Assembly: GCA_013349405.1 (NCBI GenBank)
Contig: DUZS01000003.1
Span: 124,001 to 188,000, forward strand
Source: Desulfuromonadales bacterium
Lineage (GTDB): Bacteria > Desulfobacterota > Desulfuromonadia > Geobacterales > Pseudopelobacteraceae
Length of the DNA stretch: 64,000 bases
Direction: 5' to 3'
Shown here: positions 27,293-35,644 of the stretch, one piece after another
Layout: each line of letters starts with the position of its first letter
Position numbering within the stretch: the stretch's first letter is position 1
Translations under genes and position numbers: made by a program
Notes under the pieces: model-generated
The model's input: only the letters and a program-made list of their open reading frames with translations
What the model was told of the DNA's origin: nothing
The model's database searches: none

Positions 27293-27949
27293 ATGGAAGA
27301 AAACGAAAAGCGGTTGGTAGATCTGGTTGCAGATATGGAAGAGGATGACGCGCTTGCGTGTGCCAGGGAGATGCTGGATTCCGGTGTCAATCCGTTGCGG
27401 GTGCTTGACCTGTGCCGCACAGCGATGGATATCGTCGGGAAGCGTTTCGAACAGGGGGAGTATTTTCTGCCGGAGCTGATCCTGGCCGGAGAAGTGCTTG
27501 ACCAGATCGGCGCAATGGCCAAGCCGTTGATCATCCAAACGTCTGACAAGCCTGCAGTAAAACTGCCGAAAGTTCTTATCGGCACGGTGCACGGCGATCT
27601 GCACGATATCGGTAAAAACATCGTCACGTTCATGCTCGACATCAACGGTTTTGAAGTGAAAGATATCGGGATTGACGTGCCGGTAGCCAGGTTTATCGAA
27701 GAAATTAAGGAGTTCAAGCCGCAGATTGTTGCCTTGAGCGGCTTTCTGACGCTCGCCTTCGATTCCATGAAGGAGACGATCGAAGCGATCACGGCGGCAG
27801 GGTTGCGTGATCAGCTGAAAATCCAGATAGGGGGCGGCCAGATCGACGAAACTATCCGTGCCTATACCGGCGCCGACGGCTTTGGCCTGAATGCGGTTGA
27901 TGCCGTCACGTTCAGCCGGAAATGGACAGGAGATTTCAGCCATGCCTGA
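27293..27949 (+). CDS. Corrinoid protein of a methyltransferase system
   Basis: The start is ATG 27293, five bases after AGGAGGTC; 218 residues. A helical cap domain (about 1-90, with FLPELILAGEVL) precedes the B12-binding Rossmann domain with GTVHGDLHDIGKNIV, the DxHxxG motif whose His coordinates cobalt, and later GFLTLAF and GGGQID. This is the MtaC/MtvC/MttC family: it carries the methyl group on cobalt between methyltransferase I (the next gene, overlapping) and the pterin methyltransferase at 31444. Confidence 0.93.
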   Translation: MEENEKRLVDLVADMEEDDALACAREMLDSGVNPLRVLDLCRTAMDIVGKRFEQGEYFLPELILAGEVLDQIGAMAKPLIIQTSDKPAVKLPKVLIGTVHGDLHDIGKNIVTFMLDINGFEVKDIGIDVPVARFIEEIKEFKPQIVALSGFLTLAFDSMKETIEAITAAGLRDQLKIQIGGGQIDETIRAYTGADGFGLNAVDAVTFSRKWTGDFSHA

Positions 27950-29186
27950 TGCGACCGGAACCACTCGATACAATGAAAAAATGAAACGGATCATGGACGC
28001 AGTCGAACTACGGCAGCCGGACCGGGTACCGGTCGCTTTCCAGGCCAGCTTCTGGCTTGCCAGGTATGGCGGTATCAGTTATCGCGAGCTGATGTACAAC
28101 TACGACAAAGCGGCTGAAATAATGCGCAGCGCTCTGATTGAATTCGACCCTGATCAGTATTATCCGGTTCATGCGACCACGATCGGCAGGGTGAGCGAAG
28201 CGATGGGCTTCAAGCAGATCCAGTGGCCGGGGCATGGTGTCGGTGACAACCAGCCGTTCCAGTATCTCGACCGCGAATACATGACGGCAGATGAATATGA
28301 CGATTACATTTTTGACCCGACCGGATTTTACCTGAATAAATATCTGCCGCGAGTCGGAGAGGCGTTCGAAGGGTTGGAAGAGCTGCCGAAGTTTGCCGGA
28401 CTGTACTATAACCATCTGCTCGCCCAGATGCGCCACTTCGGCAACCCCGGCGCGGTCCGCGCTCTGGCGGCCCTGCAGAAGATGGCTGAGGAATCACAGC
28501 GGTTCATCATGCACAAGATCGGCTTCGAAAAAGATATGGCGAGCCTCGGTTTTCCGGTTACCCATGGAGCGGCGACGAATGCGCCGTTTGATTACTTCGG
28601 TGATTACTTCCGTGGCGCCAAGGGTATCCTGACCGATATGCGCCGTCGCCCCGACAAGCTGCTCGAAGCGATGGAAAAGGCCGGAGTGCTGCTTCTGCGC
28701 CATGCGCTCGCAAACGCCAAGGCAAGCGGCAATGCCTTCGTATTCATACCGATACACTGGGCTCCGGACTCGTTCATGTCTCAGGAGCAGTTTCTGAAGT
28801 TCTGGTGGCCGCAATGCCGGAAGATTATCCTCGGGTTGATAGAAAATGATCTGATACCGATCTGTCTCTGGGAATCGGTCTGCACCAAGCGGATGGAAGC
28901 GATCGGCGATATTCCCGCCGGCAAGGCGATCTACTGGTTTGAGCGATCAGATCTGGTAACGGCAAAAGAGGTTCTGGGAGATGTCGTCTGTCTGCGCGGC
29001 AATGTGTCGCCTTCACTGATGACAACAGGGTCTCCCGAAGAAGTGGACGCATCCTGCCGTCATCTGATCGAAACGGTCGGCAAGGGAGGGGGGTTTATTC
29101 TCGATTGTGCCTTCGGTATTCCGGATGAAACGCCGCTTGAAAATGTGCGGGCCATGTATCAATCCGTGCAAAAATATAACGCCTGA
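27942..29186 (+). CDS. UroD-family corrinoid methyltransferase I, probable aromatic O-demethylase
   Basis: The start is ATG 27942, overlapping the corrinoid gene stop, with AGGAG upstream; 414 residues. It belongs to the uroporphyrinogen-decarboxylase fold family (opening MKRIMDAVELRQPDRVPV; ending GGGFILDCAFGIPDETPLEN), which includes MtaA, CmuA and, as I recall, the vanillate O-demethylase MtvB of acetogens. Being next to a corrinoid protein and a pterin methyltransferase, it should transfer a methyl group from a substrate to cobalt. A phenyl methyl ether is the favoured substrate because of the aromatic operon nearby, but sequence alone does not prove it. Candidate metal ligands include Cys and His in HWAPDSF and PICLWESVC. 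Confidence 0.8.
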   Translation: MPDATGTTRYNEKMKRIMDAVELRQPDRVPVAFQASFWLARYGGISYRELMYNYDKAAEIMRSALIEFDPDQYYPVHATTIGRVSEAMGFKQIQWPGHGVGDNQPFQYLDREYMTADEYDDYIFDPTGFYLNKYLPRVGEAFEGLEELPKFAGLYYNHLLAQMRHFGNPGAVRALAALQKMAEESQRFIMHKIGFEKDMASLGFPVTHGAATNAPFDYFGDYFRGAKGILTDMRRRPDKLLEAMEKAGVLLLRHALANAKASGNAFVFIPIHWAPDSFMSQEQFLKFWWPQCRKIILGLIENDLIPICLWESVCTKRMEAIGDIPAGKAIYWFERSDLVTAKEVLGDVVCLRGNVSPSLMTTGSPEEVDASCRHLIETVGKGGGFILDCAFGIPDETPLENVRAMYQSVQKYNA

Positions 29187-29194
29187 GAGAATCC

Positions 29195-29860
29195 ATGCCA
29201 GTAATCGGTACAATAGATATTCCGGCAGCGCTTGCGGTTTTGGAAAAACGGCCTTCCCGAGCCGGCACGGCGCCAAAGCTCCGTCATGCCGCAGTAACGA
29301 TGATCCGGGCGGGGGCACTGGCACAGCCTGCGTTCAGCTTTCGCATCGTGCCGGTGCACACCTCGAGCGCTGCTGATTTTGCTTTTGGCGAGAGCAGACT
29401 GCGAGTTCCGGCTCTGGCGGATGTTGCAGCGAACGTGTCTGCCGTGGCCTCAGTCGTCTGCACGCTCGGCAGATCACTGGAAGCACGTGTTTCAGCCCTC
29501 TGTGTCGAACGTAAGTTATCGCTTGCGCTCGCCCTCGACGAAGTCGGCAACGAACTGCTGCTGAATTCTGTCCGCCAGGCGCTGCTGCAGATACGCCGCG
29601 AGGCCCGGCGGCAATGTCTCTCCTCGGGTAACTCGTTTTCTCCCGGCTGCAGCGGATTCAGTCTCGACCAGCAGACGGGAGTCGTCGTCCTGGCCGGTGG
29701 TGACCGCCTCGGCATCTCCGTGACATCACACGGCATGCTGACCCCGGTTAAATCCCGCTCGCTGATTGTTCCCATCGGTGCCGGGCTCTCTGCCCAGCCG
29801 CTCCACAGGCGCTGTGACGACTGTTCATCACGGAAACAGTGCCGGTACCAGGGCTTATGA
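29195..29860 (+). CDS. MetH activation-domain-like protein with C-terminal Cys motif
   Basis: 221 residues from ATG 29195. The layout resembles the small proteins annotated as vitamin-B12-dependent methionine synthase activation domain: CTLGRSLEARVSAL and ALDEVGNELLLNSV, then GCSGFSLDQQ and GISVTSHGMLTPVKS. It ends with CDDCSSRKQCRYQ, a possible iron-sulfur or zinc site. Such proteins accompany corrinoid methyltransferases and are thought to help keep the cofactor active. The next gene starts inside its stop codon (ATGA), so it is coupled to the reductive activator. Confidence 0.75.
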   Translation: MPVIGTIDIPAALAVLEKRPSRAGTAPKLRHAAVTMIRAGALAQPAFSFRIVPVHTSSAADFAFGESRLRVPALADVAANVSAVASVVCTLGRSLEARVSALCVERKLSLALALDEVGNELLLNSVRQALLQIRREARRQCLSSGNSFSPGCSGFSLDQQTGVVVLAGGDRLGISVTSHGMLTPVKSRSLIVPIGAGLSAQPLHRRCDDCSSRKQCRYQGL

Positions 29861-31434
29861 AAAAACATCCGGCACGTCATATGGTCAGGTTTGCCAACCT
29901 TGATCGCGTCATTGCGGCATTCGAAGGGGAAACCCTCCTGCAGAGCGCCCGCCGAGCGGGCGTTCGCATTGCCGGTGCCTGTGGCGGCCGTGGCGTCTGC
30001 GGCAGCTGTCACGTCAGGATCCTTTCCGGTCAGACCGGTATCCACCCTGGGCAGCAGGAACAACCCGAAAACGGCACCACATGGATTCGAGCCTGTCAGG
30101 TTGAGCCGCTCAGTGACCTGGTTGTGGAGGTGTCGCCCCGCGCGCGTGCTGCACAAGTCAGGGCAGACGTTCAATGCCTTGGTGATGATCAGGAAATTAC
30201 CGGCTTTGTTCCCGGCCGCAGAGGGGCTCTCGGGTTTGCAATTGATCTCGGCACGACCAACATGGCCGGTTCGCTGACCGACCTTGAAAGCGGGAAACGC
30301 CTGGTCAGCCTTGGTATTGAAAACCCGCAGTCAGCCTATGGAGCGGACCTCATCAGTCGCCTCAGCCACGCCATCCGCACCCCGGACGGTGCCCGTGAAC
30401 TGCAGTCAATCGTCATTCAAGGGATTGAATCCCTTGCAGAGTTGCTCTGCGCAGAAATTGCCGTTGTTCCAACCAACATCATCGAAATCGCACTCTGCGG
30501 CAACACCGCCATGCACCATCTGCTGCTGGGACTGCCGGTGTTCCGGTTAGGGCGTGCCCCGTTCATTCCTGACACCTGCAGTGCCATCGATACCACGGCA
30601 CGTGATCTCGGCCTGGACAGTATGCCGGGGGCTTCGGTGCACCTTCTCCCCAATATCGGCGGGTTTGTCGGCGGCGATCATGTGGCGGCACTTCTGGCCA
30701 CGGAACATTTGTGGAACACCGGTACCAGCATGGTCATCGACATCGGTACCAACACGGAGTTGTCACTGATCCATAATGGCACGATCAGCACGGCCTCAAC
30801 CGCCTCCGGACCGGCGCTGGAGGGGGGCAACATCTCCTGCGGCATGCGCGCTGCTGAAGGTGCCATTGAAAAGGTCTGGCTGAGTGAAGGGGAAATAATT
30901 ACCCGCGTGATCGGTGGCGGATCTCCCCTCGGCATCTGCGGCTCGGGAGTCCTTGATGCTCTCAATGCGCTGCGCCAGGCCGGTATCATCAACCGGCGCG
31001 GCTATATTTCTCCCGGCAGCCCCACAGTCGCAGAAACGGGTGGTATCCGGAAATACTCTTTTGCCCCTGATGTCGTAATGACTCAGAGCGACGTCCGTGC
31101 GGTCATGCTTGCCAAAGCGGCAATCCGTGCCGGTCAGGATATGCTTCTGGCGGACGCGGGACTGACTGAACAAGCCATGCAACGAATACTGATCGCCGGG
31201 GCATTTGGTGCCTACATCGACATTTCGAGTGCAATAAATATCGGCCTGTTTCCCGATCTCCCGCTGGAACGTTTTACCCAGGTAGGCAATGCAGCCGGCA
31301 CCGGTGTACGGATGGCCCTTATCTCTCCAGCTATGCGGGGCAAGGCAGCAGGGTTGGCCAAACGGTGCAGGCATCTCGAATTGAACAGCATGGCCGGTTT
31401 CCAGAAAGCATTTATCGGCAGGATACACCTATAA
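29857..31434 (+). CDS. Corrinoid reductive activator, RACo/RamA-like [2Fe-2S] ASKHA protein
   Basis: The start is ATG 29857, overlapping the previous stop; 525 residues. An N-terminal plant-type ferredoxin domain holds CGGRGVCGSC and a distal Cys at IRACQVEP. The large C-terminal part is the ASKHA ATPase of corrinoid activators, with AIDLGTTNMAGSL, EIALCGNTAMHHLLLG, VIDIGTNTELSL and GICGSGVLDAL. It uses ATP and a low-potential electron to return inactive Co(II) to Co(I) after accidental oxidation. It serves the corrinoid protein at 27293 and is essential in such systems. The length is shorter than RACo with its linker domain but otherwise complete. Confidence 0.92.
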   Translation: MKKHPARHMVRFANLDRVIAAFEGETLLQSARRAGVRIAGACGGRGVCGSCHVRILSGQTGIHPGQQEQPENGTTWIRACQVEPLSDLVVEVSPRARAAQVRADVQCLGDDQEITGFVPGRRGALGFAIDLGTTNMAGSLTDLESGKRLVSLGIENPQSAYGADLISRLSHAIRTPDGARELQSIVIQGIESLAELLCAEIAVVPTNIIEIALCGNTAMHHLLLGLPVFRLGRAPFIPDTCSAIDTTARDLGLDSMPGASVHLLPNIGGFVGGDHVAALLATEHLWNTGTSMVIDIGTNTELSLIHNGTISTASTASGPALEGGNISCGMRAAEGAIEKVWLSEGEIITRVIGGGSPLGICGSGVLDALNALRQAGIINRRGYISPGSPTVAETGGIRKYSFAPDVVMTQSDVRAVMLAKAAIRAGQDMLLADAGLTEQAMQRILIAGAFGAYIDISSAINIGLFPDLPLERFTQVGNAAGTGVRMALISPAMRGKAAGLAKRCRHLELNSMAGFQKAFIGRIHL

Positions 31435-31443
31435 GGAGCACCT

Positions 31444-32322
31444 ATGAAAAAGTTTCACCTCAACATTCTCGGAGAACGCATCAATCCCGGTTTCAAAAGC
31501 ACCCGGGCACTCTTTGATACGGAAGATTTTGCCGGCATCCAGGCTCTGGCCGTCAAGCAGGTTGAGGCGGGCGCCTTTGCCCTGAACGTCAACGTCGGCC
31601 CCCGGGCGAAAAGTGACCCGCAGTTCATGGCGGAAGTGATCAGGGCCATCCAGGCGGTCGTGTCGGTGCCGCTCTCCTTTGACTTTCCGGGTGCCGATGT
31701 TCAGGAGGTCTGCCTCAAAGCCTACGACCAGGGGAAGGCGAGTGGACAGCTGCCGATCATCAACTCGATAGCGGAAACCCGCTGGGACCTGCTGGATCTG
31801 CTCAAGATACGGCCGTTCAAGGTGATCCTCATGGGGACGGAGCGACTGGAAGACGGCGTGGCAAAGCCGAACAAAACCGGAGCAGAGATTGCCGCCACTG
31901 CCAAGAGGGCGACCCTGCGCATGGTGCGAGACCATGGCATGACAGTCAGCGATGTCTACGTCGATATTTCCGTCAGTGCCCTCATCGCTGACACCACCGG
32001 CATGACCCGCGCCACACTCGACGGTATCCGGCTTATCAGCAGTGATCCCGAGCTGAAAGGGATCAATATCTCCGGCGGTCTCAGCAATATCGGCCAGCAG
32101 CTTCCGGTCAATGCCGCTGACGGCTCAAATCTGAAGGAGCAGCTGGAATTCGCCTTCCTGACGCTTGCAGTCCCCTCCGGCATGAATACCGTCCTGGGCA
32201 CCCCCTGGCGTGCCTATAAGCCGCTTGACGATGACAATTTTGTCCTGAACACCTTCAAAGGCTTCATAGACCTGACCGGCAGCAATGCCCTGCGGCAGGT
32301 GCGAAAGTTTTACAAGGCATGA
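31444..32322 (+). CDS. Methyltetrahydrofolate:corrinoid methyltransferase (methyltransferase II)
   Basis: 292 residues from ATG 31444 after AAGGAGC. A pterin-binding TIM barrel of the AcsE/MtvA/MetH-like type: NILGERINPG at the start, EAGAFALNVNVGPRA, SFDFPGADVQ, PIINSIAET and GINISGGLSNIG. It moves the methyl group from the corrinoid protein to tetrahydrofolate, giving methyl-THF for the MetV-MetF protein encoded at the start of the operon. Together with 27293 and 27942 this completes a three-component O-demethylase. Confidence 0.9.
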   Translation: MKKFHLNILGERINPGFKSTRALFDTEDFAGIQALAVKQVEAGAFALNVNVGPRAKSDPQFMAEVIRAIQAVVSVPLSFDFPGADVQEVCLKAYDQGKASGQLPIINSIAETRWDLLDLLKIRPFKVILMGTERLEDGVAKPNKTGAEIAATAKRATLRMVRDHGMTVSDVYVDISVSALIADTTGMTRATLDGIRLISSDPELKGINISGGLSNIGQQLPVNAADGSNLKEQLEFAFLTLAVPSGMNTVLGTPWRAYKPLDDDNFVLNTFKGFIDLTGSNALRQVRKFYKA

Positions 32323-33497
32323 GCGGCAGAGATGACATGAGCCGCTATGCGGTTGTGACCGACTCCTATTTTGACGGGGAACGGCATCATACCGACTGTC
32401 CGTATACTGTTGTCATTGAGCAGGGCAAAATCACCGCCATCGTAGCGGGAGATTCTTCCCGGGAACTGGGTAACCAGGATATTCCCGTTAAGAAAGCGGC
32501 CTTCATCATGCCCGGGCTGGTGGAGGCCCACTGCCACCTCTTTCTGGACGGCGGTCAGCTTGAATTCAATGCCCGCACTGAGTACCTGAACGTTTCCGGT
32601 GAAGAGATGCTGGCCGTAGCCCGCAGCAACATCGCCGCGAACCTCGCTGCCGGCGTTACCCTGGTAATGGATGCCGGTGATCGGTATGGAGTGAATCATG
32701 ATATCCGGCTTGAATCCCGTTTGGTGACGGTGCGCTCTGCCGGATGGGCGCTCAGGCGGCCGGGAAGATACGGCGGCTTCATGGCCCGAGAAGTCGGTTC
32801 CCGTGACGAAATAGCAGCAGCTGTCCGCGAAATCAGCAGAACTGCCGATGATCTCAAAGTAATCCTGACCGGGATTATCGACTTCAAGGCGGGACTCGTG
32901 AAGGGAGAACCACAATTTAATGTCGAAGAGTTGCGTTTTATAGTATCTCTGGCTCGTGAACTCGGCCTGCGCACCTTTGTTCACTGCAGTGGCGTTGCGG
33001 GGCTGGATGTTGCGGTAGTTGCAGGGGTTGATTCGATTGAACACGGCTTTTTCATGACCAGCGCTCATCTGAAATCCATGGCCGATCAGGGCATTGCCTG
33101 GGTTCCGACGGTATCACCGGTCAATTTCCAACTGCAACGGCCGGAGCTTGCCGGCTGGGATGAGCAGACGGTGACAAACCTTCGCCGTATCGTCGCCTCG
33201 CACCTCTGCCATATCGCCATGGCTGCCGATCTGGGCGTTCCGCTGATAGCCGGGTCAGATGCGGGCAGTCATGGCGTGCCCCACGGTAAAAGCCTGATCG
33301 AAGAACTGGTTTTTTTTCTCAAGGCGGGACTTCCCATGTCAACAGTATTGAGATCGGCCACTTCGCTGCCGCGAATACGGTGGGGGGCCGAATCAGCAAA
33401 GATTGAAATGGGTTATAAGGCCGATGTTATTGCACTTTCCGGCAGCCCGTGCGATGATCCGCGCCATCTATATTCGGTGAAAGCGGTATTCAGGTAG
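32319..33497 (+). CDS. Amidohydrolase-superfamily enzyme
   Basis: The start is ATG 32319, overlapping the stop of the methyltransferase (ATGA); 392 residues. The metal-dependent hydrolase signature is complete: HxH in VEAHCHLF, His in FVHCSGV and SIEHGFF, and Asp in AGSDAGSHG. This fits imidazolonepropionase- or prolidase-like amidohydrolases. Its substrate is unknown; tight coupling to the methyl-transfer genes suggests it removes or opens a group on the methylated substrate or a side product. It is not a known part of standard O-demethylase operons. Confidence 0.8.
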   Translation: MSGRDDMSRYAVVTDSYFDGERHHTDCPYTVVIEQGKITAIVAGDSSRELGNQDIPVKKAAFIMPGLVEAHCHLFLDGGQLEFNARTEYLNVSGEEMLAVARSNIAANLAAGVTLVMDAGDRYGVNHDIRLESRLVTVRSAGWALRRPGRYGGFMAREVGSRDEIAAAVREISRTADDLKVILTGIIDFKAGLVKGEPQFNVEELRFIVSLARELGLRTFVHCSGVAGLDVAVVAGVDSIEHGFFMTSAHLKSMADQGIAWVPTVSPVNFQLQRPELAGWDEQTVTNLRRIVASHLCHIAMAADLGVPLIAGSDAGSHGVPHGKSLIEELVFFLKAGLPMSTVLRSATSLPRIRWGAESAKIEMGYKADVIALSGSPCDDPRHLYSVKAVFR

Positions 33498-33643
33498 ATA
33501 CCGGAGAGCTTTTCAGCCAGATACGCAGTGTTGACCTGACGTTTAAGGAGGTGATGCCGTCTATTATGCCCGATACTCCAGTGTTTTGTTTCTCCCGTCC
33601 TTCGTTCACGTCAACTCTAACCAATATCAGGAGGTACCGTAAC

Positions 33644-34684
33644 ATGAAACTATTCAAAATCTGCATGATTCTTTCCGTAGTTATAACTGCTTTGGGAGCC
33701 GGCGCGGCTGCTGCTGCACCTGACGTGATCATACTCAAGGTTGCTCACCCCAATCCGCCGACCTCGACAGCGAATCAGCTCCTGATCACACCGTGGTGCA
33801 ATAAAATCAACAAGGAGTCTAACGGCAGGCTCAAGTGCCAGATATATCCTTCCATGCAGTTGGGAGGAACTCCAGCTCAGCTCTTCGACCAGGCCCGTGA
33901 CGGAGTGGCTGATATTATCTGGACGGTACCGACATATCAGGCGGGGCGCTTTCTCAAGACCGAAGTGTTTGAACTCCCTTTTATGACGATAAATGCGGAA
34001 AAAGGCAGCCCGGCACTTTGGGACTACATCCAGAAAAATTCGCTCGACGAATTTAAAGGGACAAAACTCATCTTTGCGCATCTGCACGACGGTACCCAGA
34101 TACAGTTACGCAGTAAGACGATCAAAACCCTGGAGGATTTCAATGGGCTCAAGCTGCGTGCGCCTACCCGTATCGGCTCCAGGATAGTGGCCGCGCTTGG
34201 CTCGATACCGGTTCAGATGCCGGTGCCGTCAGTACCGGAGGCGGTCGCCAAGGGGGTAGTCGATGGTGCGATGCTGCCGTGGGAGATTATGACGGCATTC
34301 AAGATGCAGGAGATAGCCAAAATTCATGTTGAAACTCCTGCGGACCTCCCCAAAGTTTCCAATACAATTTTTGTAATGGCAATGAATAAGGCCAAATACG
34401 ACAGTCTTGCACCCGAGTTAAAGAGCGTTATCGATACTAACAGCGGTGTTGAGATGTCAAAATGGGCGGGTCAGATATGGGACACGACAACCGCGCCGGG
34501 ACGCAAAATTGCCCAGGATCGCCATAATACGTTCATATCGGTGACCCCCGCGGAATATAAACGGTGGGTAAAGGCAACCGAGAGTGTCGATGATGATTGG
34601 ATCAAGGAAGTAGGTGTCAGAGGGATTAATGGCAAAGCGCTCCTGAATGACGCGAAATTATTGTTGGAAAAATACAATAAATAA
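33644..34684 (+). CDS. TRAP transporter periplasmic binding protein (DctP family)
   Basis: The start is ATG 33644, nine bases after AGGAGG (33630-33635), giving 346 residues; the upstream in-frame GTG at 33551 would bury the signal peptide. A clean signal peptide (residues 1-26, ending AAAAAPD) leads into ILKVAHPNPP, then GGTPAQLFDQARDGVADI and LKLRAPTRIGSRIVAALG, the DctP arginine region that binds carboxylates. Ligands in this family include aromatic and other organic acids. No DctQ or DctM membrane subunits are encoded nearby, so it either uses a transporter from elsewhere or acts as a sensor protein. Confidence 0.88.
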   Translation: MKLFKICMILSVVITALGAGAAAAAPDVIILKVAHPNPPTSTANQLLITPWCNKINKESNGRLKCQIYPSMQLGGTPAQLFDQARDGVADIIWTVPTYQAGRFLKTEVFELPFMTINAEKGSPALWDYIQKNSLDEFKGTKLIFAHLHDGTQIQLRSKTIKTLEDFNGLKLRAPTRIGSRIVAALGSIPVQMPVPSVPEAVAKGVVDGAMLPWEIMTAFKMQEIAKIHVETPADLPKVSNTIFVMAMNKAKYDSLAPELKSVIDTNSGVEMSKWAGQIWDTTTAPGRKIAQDRHNTFISVTPAEYKRWVKATESVDDDWIKEVGVRGINGKALLNDAKLLLEKYNK

Positions 34685-34704
34685 CCATGTCCAAGGAGAA
34701 AGCT

Positions 34705-35598
34705 ATGCAGAATATTGCGGTTCGACTGAAAAATGGTGATGTGATAGTCGGAGACGGCGGCTGGGGCACAATGCTCATGCAGCGTGGTTTAAAGCACGGA
34801 GAGGTGCCGGAAATGATGAATCTCTCGAACCCTGATATTCTCGCTACCATTGCCGATCTCTATCTTGATGCCGGGGCTGAAATCATTACGACCAATACGT
34901 TCGGAGGGTCTTCATTGCGCCTGCACTTGGCATCTCTTGAGGATAAGGCCGATGAAATCAATCGCACAGGAGTTGAGATCATCCGCAATGAGACAGCGGG
35001 GCGAGCGTATGTATCCGCGTCGGTCGGTCCGACAGGTACGCTTATTGCCCCGTACGGAAAAACAACACCGGATGAGGTGTACCTCAGCTTTGTCAACCAG
35101 ATCAGAGAACTGCTCGCCGCAGGCTCTGACTTGATTTGCGTAGAAACCATGACCGACCTCCAGGAGGCTTTGCTCGCCATTAAAGCCGTCCGCTCCCTTT
35201 CCGCTGAGATTCCGATTATGGCAACCATGACTTTTGACGAAAAACCGCGTGGTTTTTTCACCATCATGGGTGTATCAATTGAAAAAGCGGCACTAGGACT
35301 TGAAGCGGCCGGCGCAACGATTATCGGTTCCAACTGTGGCAACGGAATTGAAAAAATGATCAAAATCGCCAGAGCATTCAAGGATCATACACATCTTCCG
35401 ATAGCGATTCAGGCCAATGCAGGACTTCCTCTCATGCTTGACGGTCAGACCACGTACCCGGAATCGCCTGCGTTTATGGCTGAAAAAACGGTGGAACTTC
35501 TGGAGATCGGGGTTCAGATCATCGGGGGCTGTTGCGGCACCACCCCGGAACACATCAGGGCTTTTCGGAGTGTTATTGACAATTTTCGGAGCATATAA
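34705..35598 (+). CDS. Homocysteine/methyl-acceptor S-methyltransferase (BHMT-MmuM family)
   Basis: The start is ATG 34705, six bases after AAGGAG (34693-34698), instead of ATG 34687 which precedes that site; 297 residues. The family pattern is complete: VIVGDGGWGTMLMQRG, ITTNTFGGSS, ATMTFDEKPRG, GSNCGNGIE and the terminal GGCCGTTPEHI. The zinc-binding Cys of NCG and of GGCCG are present. It resembles the homocysteine-binding module of MetH. In this operon it could pass a methyl group from the corrinoid or THF pool, or from a methylated substrate, to homocysteine. Confidence 0.85.
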   Translation: MQNIAVRLKNGDVIVGDGGWGTMLMQRGLKHGEVPEMMNLSNPDILATIADLYLDAGAEIITTNTFGGSSLRLHLASLEDKADEINRTGVEIIRNETAGRAYVSASVGPTGTLIAPYGKTTPDEVYLSFVNQIRELLAAGSDLICVETMTDLQEALLAIKAVRSLSAEIPIMATMTFDEKPRGFFTIMGVSIEKAALGLEAAGATIIGSNCGNGIEKMIKIARAFKDHTHLPIAIQANAGLPLMLDGQTTYPESPAFMAEKTVELLEIGVQIIGGCCGTTPEHIRAFRSVIDNFRSI

Positions 35599-35644
35599 TA
35601 GTCAGGATTAATTGAATTATTAACAGCTCCATTAAAGGGTGAAT

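Noticed and set aside
33551-33643. Upstream GTG/ATG start for the TRAP binding protein
   Set aside because: AAGGAGGT abuts these codons with almost no spacing, and the longer N-terminus would hide the clean signal peptide that begins at ATG 33644.
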